Notes under the pieces: model-generated | The model's input: only the letters and a program-made list of their open reading frames with translations | Database searches by the model: none | What the model was told of the DNA's origin: nothing | DNA from: Hevea brasiliensis | Lineage: Eukaryota; Streptophyta; Magnoliopsida; Malpighiales; Euphorbiaceae | Direction of reading: 5' to 3' | Length of the DNA stretch: 64,000 bases | Assembly (NCBI RefSeq): GCF_030052815.1 | Contig: NC_079505.1 | Span: 69,710,324 to 69,774,323 of the forward strand | Program-made: the position numbers and the translations under genes | Shown: one piece after another, positions 37,446 to 50,196 of the stretch | How positions within the stretch are numbered: the stretch's first letter is position 1 | Layout of the letters: each line of letters begins with the position of its first letter

Positions 37446-40086
37446 TGTAACACCCCAAAATTTTAAATTTATTATTTTGTGAGTAATATTAATATTTTTA
37501 TTTTATTTAAATTTTAAGAAATTATTTGAAATTTTTCAGATTTTCGAAATCGGGTTTGATTTCCCTAAAATATAAAACTTTGATGATTTTTAAAAATTAA
37601 TTTAAAGATCACATGGTAAAACTAAAAATATATTTGGAGTCTACGAATTTTTTTGCATTTTCTAGAATTTTTTCAGAATTTTTGGACTTCATTTTTTGTC
37701 CCAAGGCAGAGTAAAAATTCAATTTCAGGTACTCTGAATCGAACAGGCCGAATAGAACCGGACCAGATCGGATCGGCCTAATCGGGCCTGCTCCTTCTTC
37801 TTCTTTTTTTTCTTCTCGCGTGCGTTTTCCTCTCTTCCTCTCTCTCCTGTTTTCTCTCTCCTCTCACCTCCCCTCGCTGGCCAACCGCCACCCAGCCCTC
37901 CCCACCTCGCCGGCGCACCGCCCTGACGCCTCCCCACTGCCAGCCGGCCTTCCAAGCAGCCGTAAACAACGCGTGAAGACCACCCGACGCGCGCGCGCCG
38001 TTTCGTCTTCCTGGCCGATCCAGCCATCGATTGGGCCTGGTCTTATGTCAAACACCATCTACACCTCGAGAGCTTTCCATAGACACCAAGAACACCAAAA
38101 TCCATCGAGCGGTTTGTCCAATTTTTATCCGGGAAGTTTTAGTCCATTTTGATTTTTGGACTAGATTTCTCGCAAACCGTGAACCCCACGAGAAAACCGA
38201 GAGTACCAGAGCACTCCACTCGTCGAGAGCTTCGTGGCAATATAAATTTCAAAATTTTTCGACACCGTTTTTCGGTGAGTCCCACGAAACTTCGCAGTAT
38301 TATTTCAAGCATTAAATAAGCTTAGAAAATTTCGTAAAAATTTTATACTAACCCCCGTGTTGTGGGCTTCGTGTAGGTACCTTCAATTCGCGGAAATTCG
38401 ATAGTTGTCCAGGTCTGTGAATTTCCAGCTAGACAGACTGGCTACCAAAAAAGTCTCCGAATTGGATCAAGATTTTGGCTACCCCACCATTGTCAGACGT
38501 CCCGAGCACGTTCCCAAGATCAGAATCGGCATAGGTAAACCCGAACCTTGCTTTTTTGTAATTTTCTAATGCTTGAATAGGATTAAAAATCCATAAAATA
38601 TTCGTGATAGCTCAGAAAATTATGATTCTTTTTGCATTAGCTTAGTAATATTGCTAAGGACTGCGGGGCAAAGTTTTAGAATTTTTAGAGCTTATTGGGT
38701 AGTTTTTGCAAAAAGGGTCAATTATAAGGACTAAACTGTAATTTTACATATTGTGATTGATGACTGTTTGGATGAGCCCAGGAGGGGCTGTGTGATATGA
38801 TTGAGTTGTGGGTGTATGGTTGGTGGATATAGAAGTGTGTTTTAAACCCATTTGCAGGTTGGGTAGGTCCTAGGTATAGGGGAGACTCTGCCGGATTTTC
38901 GGTACGACTTAGGACGTATTTGGTCTTTTCTTAGTTTGTATTGAGTCAATTGTATTAAATAATTGTAATAAAATTGTCAAGTGAGCCGGGACAGCCTTCT
39001 TCCTCCGCCCAGTCGCCACAGTGACTGCTGTCAAGTCTGTGAGTAAAATATTAATTTTAATTATAATTTCGATATTATTATATGTTCAAGCATGCCCATG
39101 CATCACTTATATGTATATGTCTATGTAGTTAAACTCTATGCACGATTTAAGTTGCATTCACAATTGTTAAAGTGCCATGGATGTGTTTGTGGTAATTTAG
39201 AGCAGTGTGCGTGCGTTGGCGTGCGTATGGTATAGTGTTGGATATGGACAGGACGGGTAGACACGGCTTGAGATCTTCATTAGGACCCGGTCCTTCAGGG
39301 TAGACACAGCTTGAGTTCTTCGCTGGGACCCCGATTTGGTTTATTAAGTGAAAGTCTGGCTTGAGTTCTTCGCTGGCACAGGTTGGATTAAAGAGAGCTG
39401 TATAGGGGATCAGCTCCCATATATTTATGATTTGACATTACTGAGTGTGTGAGTGCTCCAAATTACCTTTTTGCTATTATGATGTAAAAATATTGCTGAT
39501 ATTGCATTTCACTCTACAGGTTGCATTAGCTTTAGATAGTTATAAAGATTATGGTTAAAATTGATATTTTACTCTCTAAGTCGAACGCTCACTCCTGTTC
39601 ATTATTTTTCAGGCTACAGGAGGATTTTTTGTTGTGGTTAACTTGCTTTTCTCCTTCGCAGGTTGTTTATTAATGTTTGTGTAATTCTATTAACTCCTAG
39701 AATTTTCGCATGTGTTAGAAATATTTATTTGATTTGGGTCTGTAATATAAATATCATGTTGGACCTGTAAACTTATTATTATATGCATATTTAATGGACA
39801 GGATGAGGGAGCTGAGCTCCCATTTATTTTTATGACATTTGAGTATATAGAGGGTGAGCTGAGCTCCCCAGTTGATTATATATTGTGTTTACAGGTCGGA
39901 TGAGTCAAAAACTCTCCGTTAAAAGGTCCACTTTATGGTCGGACTCTGTCTGGTTGAATTCTTGAAATTGGGCCCAAATGGGCCTTAGAGTTGGGTTAAG
40001 GAATAGTTAGGCCTACTACGTGCCTCGGGGGCTTTAGGCTGGCCCAGGTCCTAGTGCCGGTCCGGCCCATAGGTTGGGTCGTGACA
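37446..40086 (+). repeat. 5' LTR (2.64 kb)
   Basis: TGTAACACCCCAAAATTTTA ... GGGTCGTGACA. Matches the solo LTR at 34518-37124 in inverted orientation and the short 3' LTR at 44068. Confidence 0.92.
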
Positions 40087-40090
40087 AATG

Positions 40091-40102
40091 TGGTATCAGA
40101 GC
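40091..40102 (+). promoter_or_regulatory. Primer binding site (initiator Met tRNA)
   Basis: TGGTATCAGAGC, four bases after the 5' LTR, complementary to the initiator methionine tRNA 3' end. Confidence 0.95.
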
Positions 40103-40313
40103 TTAGGCTCCAGATTCATAGGGAAAAATTGTCTAAAGTGTTAGCAAGAGTCTAATAGGAGTCACATGTGAAAAATAGGATTCACATTCGTCTTGCATTG
40201 TCATCTTTGTTTCTAGTTTCTGCTTCATATAATTATGTATAAATATGAGTCTATAGAGCTGTATAACATGCTGTTTTGAACATTGTGGGCTAATGCTGCT
40301 AAATTTCAGGAAA

Positions 40314-41381
40314 ATGCGTAGAAGCGGGAGAGCTGCCACTGCACCAGAACCAGATATGCTTGACGAGGTGTCGGCACAGGATGAGGCGCCTGTCCCGAGG
40401 AGGCGGGGTAGGAGGCCTAGAGCTGCTCAAGTAGAGGAGCAGCCACCACCAGTTCAGGAACAGTCTTTTATGGCACAGGGTCCCATGGACCCAAAGGCAG
40501 CTACTCTAACTGGTTTGCAGAGAACCATCGATATGATGGCACAGTATATGGTCCACCCTCCACAGCAGCAGCAGTCCACCGCACCAAGGGGAGAACCTTA
40601 CAAATAGATAATTAATTTCAAGAAATTGGTGCCTGGTGCTTATGATGTGTCAGACAATGCCTATCGGTTTTTGGATTCCTGCAGACAGGCAGGAACAGAG
40701 TTGCAGTTGACTGATAGAAGACTTATAGAGTGTATATAGCATGTCATGGGGCCTATGCCTAGACAATGGATGAATGACTACATATTACCACGGATGGAAT
40801 TTTTGTCGTGGACTCAGTTTGTGGAACTGTTCATCAACTGGTTTGTACCAGAAAGTTTCAGAGATTAAAAGCAGTGGGCTTTTGAGGCCTTCAGGCAGAA
40901 TGGCAAGTCTATAGATGAATATGCTACAGAATTTCTGGAACTGAGCAGGTATGCCCCTATAGCAGTAGCTACAGAAACTATGAAGGTGAAGAGGTTCTTA
41001 AAGGGGCTTGACAGGAGGTATGCAAACTTGGCCATGATGTCTGATCAATCTTTTGATATGGTAGTTGATCGAGCCAGACAGATTGAGATTAGCTACACCG
41101 GAGATGACAATGGAAGAGCAAAGAAAAATAGAGCAGAGAGTTCTTCAGGTGTTCCCCACATGGGTGCTCCAGATAGCGGAGGCCAGAGTAATTACAGAGG
41201 AAGAAGTAGGAACAAGAAGAGTGGTTTTAGACACAAATTTCGAGGATTTAGACCAGGGTACGGATCCAGCAGTGGTCATAGTTCGGGATATAGCAGTTCT
41301 AGGTCTGGTTCAGGATCCTCCTTTGCACTTTGTGCACAGTGTGGAAGAGGACATTCAGGACCTTGTATGATGGGTCCTTGA
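40314..41381 (+). pseudogene. Truncated gag of the second retroelement
   Basis: Starts MRRSGRAATAPEPD with a basic region (RRRGRRPRAAQ) and continues with gag core pieces (WTQFVELFINWFVPESFRD, SIDEYATEFLELSRYAP, FLKGLDRRYANLA). It ends at the linker before the zinc knuckle ([16 protein letters not shown], then stop). In-frame stops occur at about 40605, in the piece near 40738 and near 40866. The normal CCHC knuckle and all of the protease are absent because of the deletion near 41375. Confidence 0.88.
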
Positions 41382-44005
41382 GGTTGTGTATTGACTATAG
41401 ACAGCTGAACAAGGTGACTGTGAAGAACAAGTATCCACTTCCTCGGATCAATGATCTGTTTGATCAGCTCTAAGGAGCTAGATTCTTTTCCAAGATAGAC
41501 CTGCGATCAGGCTATCATCAGTTGAGAATAAGGAATGAGGATGTGTCCAAAACAACATTCAGGACAAGATATGGTCATTATGAGTTCTTGGTGATGTCTT
41601 TTGGACTCACTAATGCACCAGCAGCCTTCATAAACTTAATGAACACAGTGTTCAGGCCATTCCTGGACCATTTTGTCATCGTATTCATAGATGACATTTT
41701 GGTATACTCTCGGATCAAGGAAAAACATGTGTGGCATCTGAGGATGGTGTTGCAGACTTTGAGGGAGCACCAGCTATATGCCAAATTTTTAAAATGTGAA
41801 TTTTGGCTAGAAAGCATCTCATTCTTGGGACACGTGATTTCTAGTGAAGGTATTCAAGTGGATCCCAAGAAAATTGAAGCTGTGACTGATTGGCTTAGGC
41901 TTACAACAGTCACTGAGGTGCGAAGTTTTCTGGGTCTAGCTGGCTACTACGGTCGTTTTCTGCAGGATTTTTCCAGGATAACGGCTCCCCTAACTAAGTT
42001 AACTCGGAAGAATGTTCTATTCATTTGGACAGATGATTGTGAGGAGAGTTTCCAGAAGCTTAAAGAGTGTCTAACCACCGCCCCTGTGTTGATATTACCG
42101 ATGAGTAGTAAAGGATATACCGTGTGTTGTGACACCTCCAGAGTTGGCTTAGCGTGTGTTTTAATGCAGAATGGAAAAGTAGTAGCTTATGCTTCAAGGC
42201 AGCTGAAGAGGCATGAACAGAATTACCCTACGCATGATTTGGAAATGGCGGTTGTAGTCTTTGCACTAAAGATTTAGAGACACTACCTGTATGGTGAAGT
42301 GTGCGAGATATACACTGACCACAAGAGTTTGAAGTACATCTTCCAACAGAGGGATTTAAACTTGAGACAGAGGAGATGGATGCAGCTTATGAAGGACTAT
42401 GATTGCACCATCCAGTACCCCCCTGGGAAGGCTAATGTAGTAGCAGATGCTTTGAGCAGAAAATCTTCTGGCAGCTTAGCGCACATATCAGTGGAGAAGA
42501 GACCGTTGATTTAGGAAGTACATGAGTTGATGGATCAAGGTCTAATCCTAAATCTTTCAGATGAGGGGGTATTGTTGGCTCATTTTTCAGTGAGGCCAGA
42601 CTTGCGAGATAGAGTCAGAGTTTCCCAGCACAGAGACCAACAATTGATAAAGATCATAGAAAGAGTACAGCAGGGTGAAGGTGGTGAGTTTGGATTTGCC
42701 AATGATGGCGCTCTTATGCAAGGTTCCAGGATATGTGTGCCCGATGTGGACAATCTCAGAAATGAAATCATGCGAGATGCACACTATACACTGTACAATG
42801 TCCACCCAGGCTCGACCAAGATGTACCATGATGTGAAAGATAACTATTGGTAGAATGGCATGAAGAGAGACATAGCAGACTTTGTGTCTAAGTGCTTGAC
42901 TTGTCAGAAGGTGAAGTTTGAACACTAGAGACCGTTAGGGAAGCTGCAAGAGCTCCCTATCCCAGAATGGAAGTGGGAGATGATTAATATGGATTTTGTG
43001 ACTGGGGTTGCCTCATACCGCATGAGGATATAATTCGATATAGGTAATTGTAGATCGCCTTACTAAATCAGCTCACTTCTACAGTACGCTCGACTCTACA
43101 TTCGAGAAATAGTCAGATTGCATGGAGTTCCTGCTTCCATAATATCTGGCAGAGGGCCCTAGTTCACTTCTCGCTTTTAGAGGAAGTTGCAGGAGGCACT
43201 TGGCACACAGTTGAACTTTAGTACTGCTTTCCACCCTCAAACAGACGGACAGTCCGAAAGGACAATCCAGACACTGGAAGACATGCTTCGCATGAGTGTT
43301 TTGGATTTTGGAGGTCAATGGGATGATCAACTACCTTTGATGGAGTTTGCCTATAACAACAGTTACCATTCTAGCACAGGGATGGCACCCTATGAGGCAC
43401 TATATGGAAGAAAGTGTAGGTCTCCTCTATGTTGGACAGAAATGGGAGAAGCGAAGGTGCATGATATAGACCTAGTGCAGTACACTTCAAAGATAGTTCC
43501 TTTAATCAGGGAATGATTGAAAACAGCTTTCAGTAGGCAGAAGAGTTATGCAGACCCCAGACGGAGGGATGTGGAGTTTGCAGTAGGCAACTACGTATTC
43601 CTGAAGGTTTCTCCGATGAAGGGAGTCATGAGATTTGAAAAGAATGGCAAGTTGGCACCTCGGTATATTGGACCTTTTGAGGTTATTGATAGAGTTGGAG
43701 CAATTGCCTACCGGTTGGAGCTACCACCCAACCTTTCTCATGTTCATCATATATTTCACATCTCCATGCTCAGGAAATACATACATGATCCTTCTCATGT
43801 GCTATAGCAGGATGTAGTAGAGCTGAAAGAAAACTTGACATTTGAGAAGCAACCTGTAGCCATAGTGGACTACCAAGTGAGGCAGTTAAGATCAAAACAG
43901 ATCCCTATGGTTAAGGTTTTGTGGAGGAGCCAGTCAGTGGAAGAGTGCACTTGGGAGTCAGAGCGGGACATGCGTAGCAAGTATCCTTATCTATTCAATG
44001 TATAA
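41375..44005 (+). pseudogene. Decayed pol (RT-RNase H-integrase-chromodomain), protease missing
   Basis: RT begins abruptly at [13 protein letters not shown] (41375) and includes [12 protein letters not shown] and [10 protein letters not shown]. RNase H follows ([16 protein letters not shown]), then an integrase zinc finger (HPGSTKMY, CLTCQKVK) and core (MDFVTG, HPQTDGQSERTI, YEALYGRKCRSPLC). A clear chromodomain at ~43810-44005 ends with ECTWESERDMRSKYPYLF before the TAA stop. The 251-residue stretch 41522-42277 is the longest open piece. Stops and a frameshifted stretch at about 43005-43110 break the integrase. The second catalytic Asp (S-D-R) is Gly at 43148-43150. Confidence 0.92.
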
Positions 44006-44054
44006 TTCTGTACTTTATTCTGCCTTGTGTAAAATTCGAGAATGAATTTTCTGT

Positions 44055-44067
44055 AAAGGGAGAAGAA
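44055..44067 (+). promoter_or_regulatory. Polypurine tract
   Basis: AAAGGGAGAAGAA directly before the 3' LTR. Confidence 0.88.
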
Positions 44068-44930
44068 TGTAACACCCCAAAATTTTAAATATATTATTTT
44101 ATGAGTAATATTAATATTTTTATTTTATTTAAATTTTAGGAAATTATTTGAAATTTTTTGAATTTTCGAAATCGGGTTTGATTTCCCGAAAATATAAAAC
44201 TTTGATGATTTTTAAAAATTAATTTAAAGACCACATGGCAAAACTAAAAATATATTTGGAGTCTACAAATTTTTCTGAGTTTTCTAGAATTTTTTCAGAA
44301 TTTTTGGACCTTGTTTTTGATCCCAAGACAGAGTAAAAATTCAATTTCGAGTACCTTGAATCGAACAGGCCTAATCGAACCAGACCAGATAGGACCGGCC
44401 GAATCGGGCCAGCTCCTTCTTCTTCTTCTTTTTCTTCCCACGCACGTTTTCCTCTCTTCCTCTCTCTCCCGTTTTCTCTCTCCTCTCACATCTCCTTGCC
44501 GGCCAGCCGCCACCTAGCCCTCCCCACCTCGCCGGTGCACCGCCTCGACGACTCCCCACCGCCGGCCGGCCTTCCAAGTGGCCGAAAATGATGCGCGAAG
44601 ACCACCCGACACGCGCGCCCCGTTTTGGCTTTCCGGCCGATCCGGCCACCGATTGGGTCGGGTCTTGTATCAAACGCCATCTACACCTCGAAAGCTTTCC
44701 ATAGACACCAAGAACACTAAAATCTATCGAGCGGTTTGTCCAATTTTTATCTGAAAAGTTGTAGCTCATTTTGACTTTTGAGCTAGATTTCTCGCAAACC
44801 GTGAACCCCACAAGAAAACTGAGAGTACCAGAGCGCTCCACTCATCGAGAGCTTCGCGGCAATAGGCCTCGGGGGCTTTAGGCAGGCCCAGGTCTTAGTG
44901 CCGGTCTGGTCCATAGGTTGGGTCGTGACA
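44068..44930 (+). repeat. 3' LTR, internally deleted (0.86 kb)
   Basis: Begins like the 5' LTR (TGTAACACCCCAAAATTTTA) and has the same end, but jumps from 'gcttcgcggcaata' to 'ggcctcgggggctttagg'. This omits about 1.78 kb that corresponds to about 38245-40022 of the 5' LTR. Confidence 0.9.
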
Positions 44931-44935
44931 AGATT

Positions 44936-47900
44936 GGTGGACCCATGCAGCCATGCATGCATGAATTTTAGCATATAAAATTTATATATTAATTATATTA
45001 TCATCAGCTTATGGAAAAGTATCTAAAATGGCCAAGTTATATGAACATGGTTAAGCTTTCCTTTAGCTAAATCCAAATTCTATACTCACTTTGCTTTGTT
45101 TTGCTAGTAGGGAGATTGAAAGAATAGATTTTCAATTAAGTGAGTGATATATATTTAATTATTAAATTAATAAAACAAAATAATATTTCTATCGAACGTT
45201 AAAATATGGCATCTCCTTAAGAAAGAAATACCACACCTTTATATGGTAGGACTATTCTTTTTAAAAAAAAAAATTGAAATTGTAAGCCTAAGTTTAAACA
45301 AAAGTTTATAATTGAAATGAGAAGGGTTAAAACTAAATAATTAAAAATTATTAATGAAATTTAATTTAGCAATATTAATTAAAATTATTTTTAGGTTCCA
45401 TTTATTTTATAATTTTTTTAAAATAATATTTTTACATTTTTTAATATGTGGGATATTTAAAAAATGAGTTAACAAAAAAATATTTTTCTATTTAAAAGAA
45501 AGAACTAAGATAATTTTTTTTTACAAATAAAAAATTATATAATTAATTTATATAATTGTTATAATTTTTATGAGTAAAAGATGTTCAATAAATTACCATT
45601 TTAATTTAGACGTACAAAAGAGTAAGTTTATATTTTTCATAAAAAAATAGAGCATTAGAATAAAAAAAAAATTAAAAGATTAATCAACTTTAATTCAATA
45701 ATATAACAGTCATTCTTAAAATCGTAAAATATAAAATTTGAATTTTAGTTAAAATTAAATTAAAAAAATTTAGAGAAAATATTTACATTCCTTTAAGGCT
45801 AACTTAAATTTTAAACTACAAGATAGTTTGGTACTTGCAGATAGGGTGCTGATGTGGCAAACATGGAGCATAGATGCTTGCGTGTTGACCTAGGATTCGA
45901 TAAGTGGGAATCCTAATCACCATTTTTATACCAGACATGGTGAATATTACGTGTAAACAAAAAAAAAAACTGACAATGCCCCAACTCTTTATTCTCTGCT
46001 TGTGATTGCTTTAACAAGGCCTCCATCTTCTTTGAATAATACTGTTGAGAATCCACATCCTATGATAGCAGGCCGGGGGAGGGGGCACGATTTCATGTGA
46101 AAAATAGCCTTTGCCTTTTGGATTTTGAATATTCTCTTCCTGCTTCATGAATTGATATCTCTTAGGCTGCGATTAAGATTGTGATTAAGATTGTGCATAG
46201 TTCTTGGATTTTAAATTAAATTAAATTAAAATTAAAATATTAAAAAATAATTTTAAAATTATATCAAAAATTTAATTTGACTTTAAATTGAAACTGAAAT
46301 ACAATGGTTTAAATGAAATTTGAAATTAACCCTGATTAATGGATTGTTGAATTGGTTAATAGAAAATTCTCTCACAAAAAAATTTATTGGCAATAATTTT
46401 TATATTAAATTAATATTTTTAAATGTTAGTATAGCTGAATAAGATGATAATTTATCTCATAATAAATTTATTAACTATATTTTTTATTAAATTAGATGAA
46501 AATTCTTTTTAAAATTATTTTATTGACTATAATTTCTTTATTAAATAAAAAAATTGTTATTGAAATGGAAAACCGTTGATCTTCCATGTTTCCATCCTAA
46601 GTTACACTATACTGGAAAAATTTTTATTCAAATTCAATAAATTTAAAATATAAATATATAAAATTTATTCATATGATAAAAAATTTTCACTATATATTTA
46701 ATATTTTAAATTTATAATAAATTAAATTTAAGTAAAAAAAAATGCATACAATTAGTGGCAGGGCTATGCTGGGCATAGCCTCTCAAGTCCCAACGCCTTT
46801 CAATAAATTTTAAGAATTTAATATTTTTTATTTAAAAATAAATATAATTAAAAATATATTAATTTATTTAATATTTTAAACAATTAATTGTACTTTAACA
46901 TAATTTGTTACATTTTTATACTAGTATAATATCTTCGTATTTTTAATTTATATTAATAACATAATTATTCTTTTTTATTAATTTTTAATGAAAGTTTTAT
47001 TCATACTATTCAGAATCTTATAATTTTTTAAAATTTACCAATAAAATAATTATTCAATAAATTATCTTTATAAATAATTAAAATTTACTTTCATTTAGTT
47101 TCCTTTTGTTTCACAAAAAATATTTTCTTAAAAAATATTTTTCATATTTTTATTTTAAGACACTTAAGAAAATTGATCAATAAAAAATATTTTTCTGATT
47201 AAAGGAAAATTAAGTCATTTAAAAAAAATAACTCACTTTTTTTTTTAAAAAAGTCATTTTTTATTTTTTAAATATTAAAATTCTTATTAAAATATAAACA
47301 CACTTATGCATATATGAAATAAATAAATATTATTAATTTAATATTACAACCAAATAATAAAAAATATTTTCATAAAAAATATTTAAAAACATTTTTCATG
47401 AAAAATATTTTTTATATATAAGTCATTTTCTATAGAGTCTTAATATTTTTCTGTATTCTAGTTAATTGATAGTTATATTATTTTTTAATCATAAATAAAT
47501 TAGTTTAATATGAACTATATGTTATATAATTAATATATTATTGAGTCAAATTTATATATAGATATATTATATGTACAAATTTATATGTAACCACCGCATA
47601 GTTTAATGTCTAGCTCCGCTATTCCATACAGTTTTATTTATTTATTATTTTTAATAGCTAAATATTAAGGATTTGTTAACTTGTGGAAAATTAAGATAAT
47701 TTTTTAATAATTTTTCAAGAAAATTAGAAAATAAAATTTCATATTCACGTGTATAAATTTTTTAAATGGAGAAAAACTTTTTCAAAATTTAATTGACATT
47801 TGTAAAACAAAACTTGTTTTGATTATTTTTCTTTATAACAAAAGTTATGTATTATAAATGAAAAATAATAACTTTTTTATAATCAAAATTATATTATAAT

Positions 47901-48283
47901 TTTTTATAATTAAAATTAAGTAACTATTTTAAAAAATATTTTTTTACAATAATAAAAAAGAATTATACTGTTAAAAAATAAAGAATAATAAATATTTAAA
48001 AAATTTTTAAATAAAATAAGTTTCCAAATATATTTTGGAATGATTTAATTTTTAATTATGAAAGATAAGGATTTTTTTTGTTTTTTAATTAAAAAATAAT
48101 TTTTATTATTTACAAATAAATACGTTTTTCATATTTTTTCTTATTTTTTATAAAAAAATTGAAAACTTAACTTAGTCTATTAATTTGCTAACTAAAAATA
48201 TTAGGATTTTTAATTTTATTTATTTAGGTATTTTTCTTAATAATCAAATGAAACTCCCTTAAAATTTATAATCCTAAATTATG
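44936..48283. other. Gene-free AT-rich DNA with transposon debris
   Basis: No ORF longer than chance. Contains a candidate MITE (46753-47622) and the start of the dispersed repeat copy B (from about 47810). Confidence 0.65.
46753..47622. mobile_element. Candidate MITE (Mutator-like?)
   Basis: The left edge 'tagtggcagggctatgc' loosely matches the reverse complement of the right edge ('tagcggagctag'). Imperfect 9-bp flanks, gcatacaat and ccatacagt, could be target duplications. The interior is AT-rich and non-coding. Weak evidence. Confidence 0.3.
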
Positions 48284-48670
48284 TAGAATCCACTAGGGAT
48301 ATTCAGTTCCAGTTCAGTTCCGAATTTTCTTAGAAATCAGAATCGAAATTTCAAAATTTTGATACGGTTCCGGTTCAGTTCGGTACGATTTCAATTTGGT
48401 TATCGATTCTTAAAATAATTTTACGTAATTATTTCCTTAAAAAAATCATACTTAAATTAATATTTAAGTTTTAAATTAAGTTATTAATACATAATATATC
48501 ATATAATATATCTTTTAACTATACCTAAATTATATAATATTTAATTATAAGGTGCATATATAACTTATGATTAAATATATTATATACTATAATAGTATAT
48601 CATATAATATACATTTTAACTATTTATTAATCATATAATATTTAACTATAAGATACAAATATAATTAAGA

Positions 48671-48716
<46 letters not shown>

Positions 48717-49250
48717 ATAGTATATTTTATAATTAAGAATGATAAGATAATTTAAATATTTATAACTAAAATTATTAAGAAAATATAGAAAAATGAAATA
48801 TAATATTAAGTTATATTTAGTTCATAATTATATATACATAAATAAGTATATATAATTATATTGAAAGTATATAATACATCTAAAAAAATATAGAAAAACA
48901 TATATATAAATTCGGTTTTATATTCGGTACCAATTCAATACTGTTCCAGTTCAGTTTCGATATGATTCTGGTTCGGTTCTCAGTGAATAATCAAAATAAG
49001 TATCAAAATAAGTTCGATTCAATATAATTTTTGTCGATTTGATACGGTTATTCGATTCGATTCGATTCCCCAAAAAATCCTGCACAGCCCTAGAGTCCAC
49101 AGCTAGTAATATAACTTTAGCAGCTAAATATACTTTTACACATGGAGTTATTAATTTTTAATATTTAAATTATTAACATATTTAAAATTTAAATTATTAA
49201 CATATTTAAAATTTAAATTAATATTAACCGATTATAATAGAAAAAAATAT
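47810..49250. repeat. Dispersed AT-rich repeat, copy B
   Basis: Collinear with 270-1080 except for the MITE at 48294-49090 inserted in this copy only. Shared blocks include 'ataacaaaagttat', 'attaggatttttaatttta' and the 'aatattaac..attataat' tail. Confidence 0.5.
48294..49090. mobile_element. MITE with 'GGTTCGGTTC'-type ends, 797 bp
   Basis: Starts TAGGGATATTCAG and ends CTGCACAGCCC, so the termini are inverted (GGGNTNTNCAG). A 10-bp target duplication flanks it: TAGAATCCAC at 48284-48293 and TAGAGTCCAC at 49091-49100. Inside each end are runs of 'cggttcggttc'-like sequence, and a (TA)n run lies at about 48680-48708. The 9-10 bp duplication suggests a Mutator-type element, but no transposase is encoded. 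It shares this layout with 63118-63658. Confidence 0.72.
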
Positions 49251-50142
49251 CAGTTTAACATAACATAATTTTTTTTAAAAAATATCTATAAAATGAATTA
49301 AGAATATATAAATTGTTAATGAAATAACTATTACCATATACTTATATTAAAATCTCAAGTAATTATAAAAAAAAAAATTCCAAATAAAAAATTTATTAAT
49401 ATACTTTCATTTAAAAATTAAAATCAATTAGAAATATGATGCTATGAACTAATATATTTTATTGTTTTTTGATTTGCAATATTTAAAATTGATTATAACA
49501 ATTTTTAAAAATTAAATAAGTAATGAAATAATATTTTTAAGTGTAATAATATGAAATTATTTAAATAATATTAATCACGTTAATTTTATATATATAAGTT
49601 TAATATGTGAGATATTTGAGGAGATAATATTATAATAGTGACACAAAATTCCCTATGAAAGTCAAGTTATATTTGAAATGTAGCAATAATAATATAAAGT
49701 ATGTATTTACTATTTAATAATATGAAATAAATTATAATAATTAATTTTTTTATAAAAAAAAGAAAGATATTTAAATTACTTGCTCTTTTATGAGTAATGT
49801 GTGGTAACACTAAATATTATCTTTTATAAAAAAATGCCACGTAGTATCATGAGAATATCAGCCTTTTATATATATATATATATATATAATTCTTTATTTA
49901 ACTCAACAAATAGTAGTATTTTAATATTGTAATTATAAATTAAAATATAAAACCTTATAAAATCATAAATACAAATGTCAAATTTAAATATCACTTTTCT
50001 TAATCAGTATCAGTTATTGTTCCACCTAATTCAGTGAGCATCATTTAGGTCGAATCTTGGTTATCAATCAATGGGTGTATATGTTCTTGATATTTAGTTC
50101 ATCATTTATTAAATTACAAATATATTAAAATAAATAATCATC
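49101..50142. other. AT-rich intergenic DNA upstream of the PPR gene
   Basis: Extremely AT-rich with a (TA)n run at about 49866-49888. No gene recognised. Confidence 0.65.
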
Positions 50143-50196
50143 TGGGCCTGGATGGGCTCAATCACTCTGCTAAAATATTGGGGCCATGTTTGGGCC
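50143..50196 (+). promoter_or_regulatory. Cluster of site II elements (TGGGCC/T) upstream of the PPR gene
   Basis: Three TGGGCY motifs at 50143, 50153 and 50191, 140-190 bp before the start codon. Site II elements bind TCP factors and are common in promoters of plant genes for organelle gene expression, including PPR genes. That role here is inference. Confidence 0.5.

Larger units (their letters stand above)
37446..44930 (+). mobile_element. Ty3/Gypsy chromodomain retrotransposon, internally deleted
   Basis: This 7.5-kb element has 5' LTR 37446-40086, PBS, gag, RT-RNase H-integrase-chromodomain, PPT and a 3' LTR at 44068-44930. The target duplication is AGATT (37441-37445 and 44931-44935). 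The protease and its flanks are deleted, joining gag directly to RT, and the 3' LTR has lost about 1.8 kb. Many stops. Non-autonomous and inactive. Confidence 0.92.

Noticed and set aside
37725..38315. Several Arg/Pro-rich ORFs on both strands
   Set aside because: They lie inside an LTR and recur in the other LTR copies with breaks; they reflect base composition.
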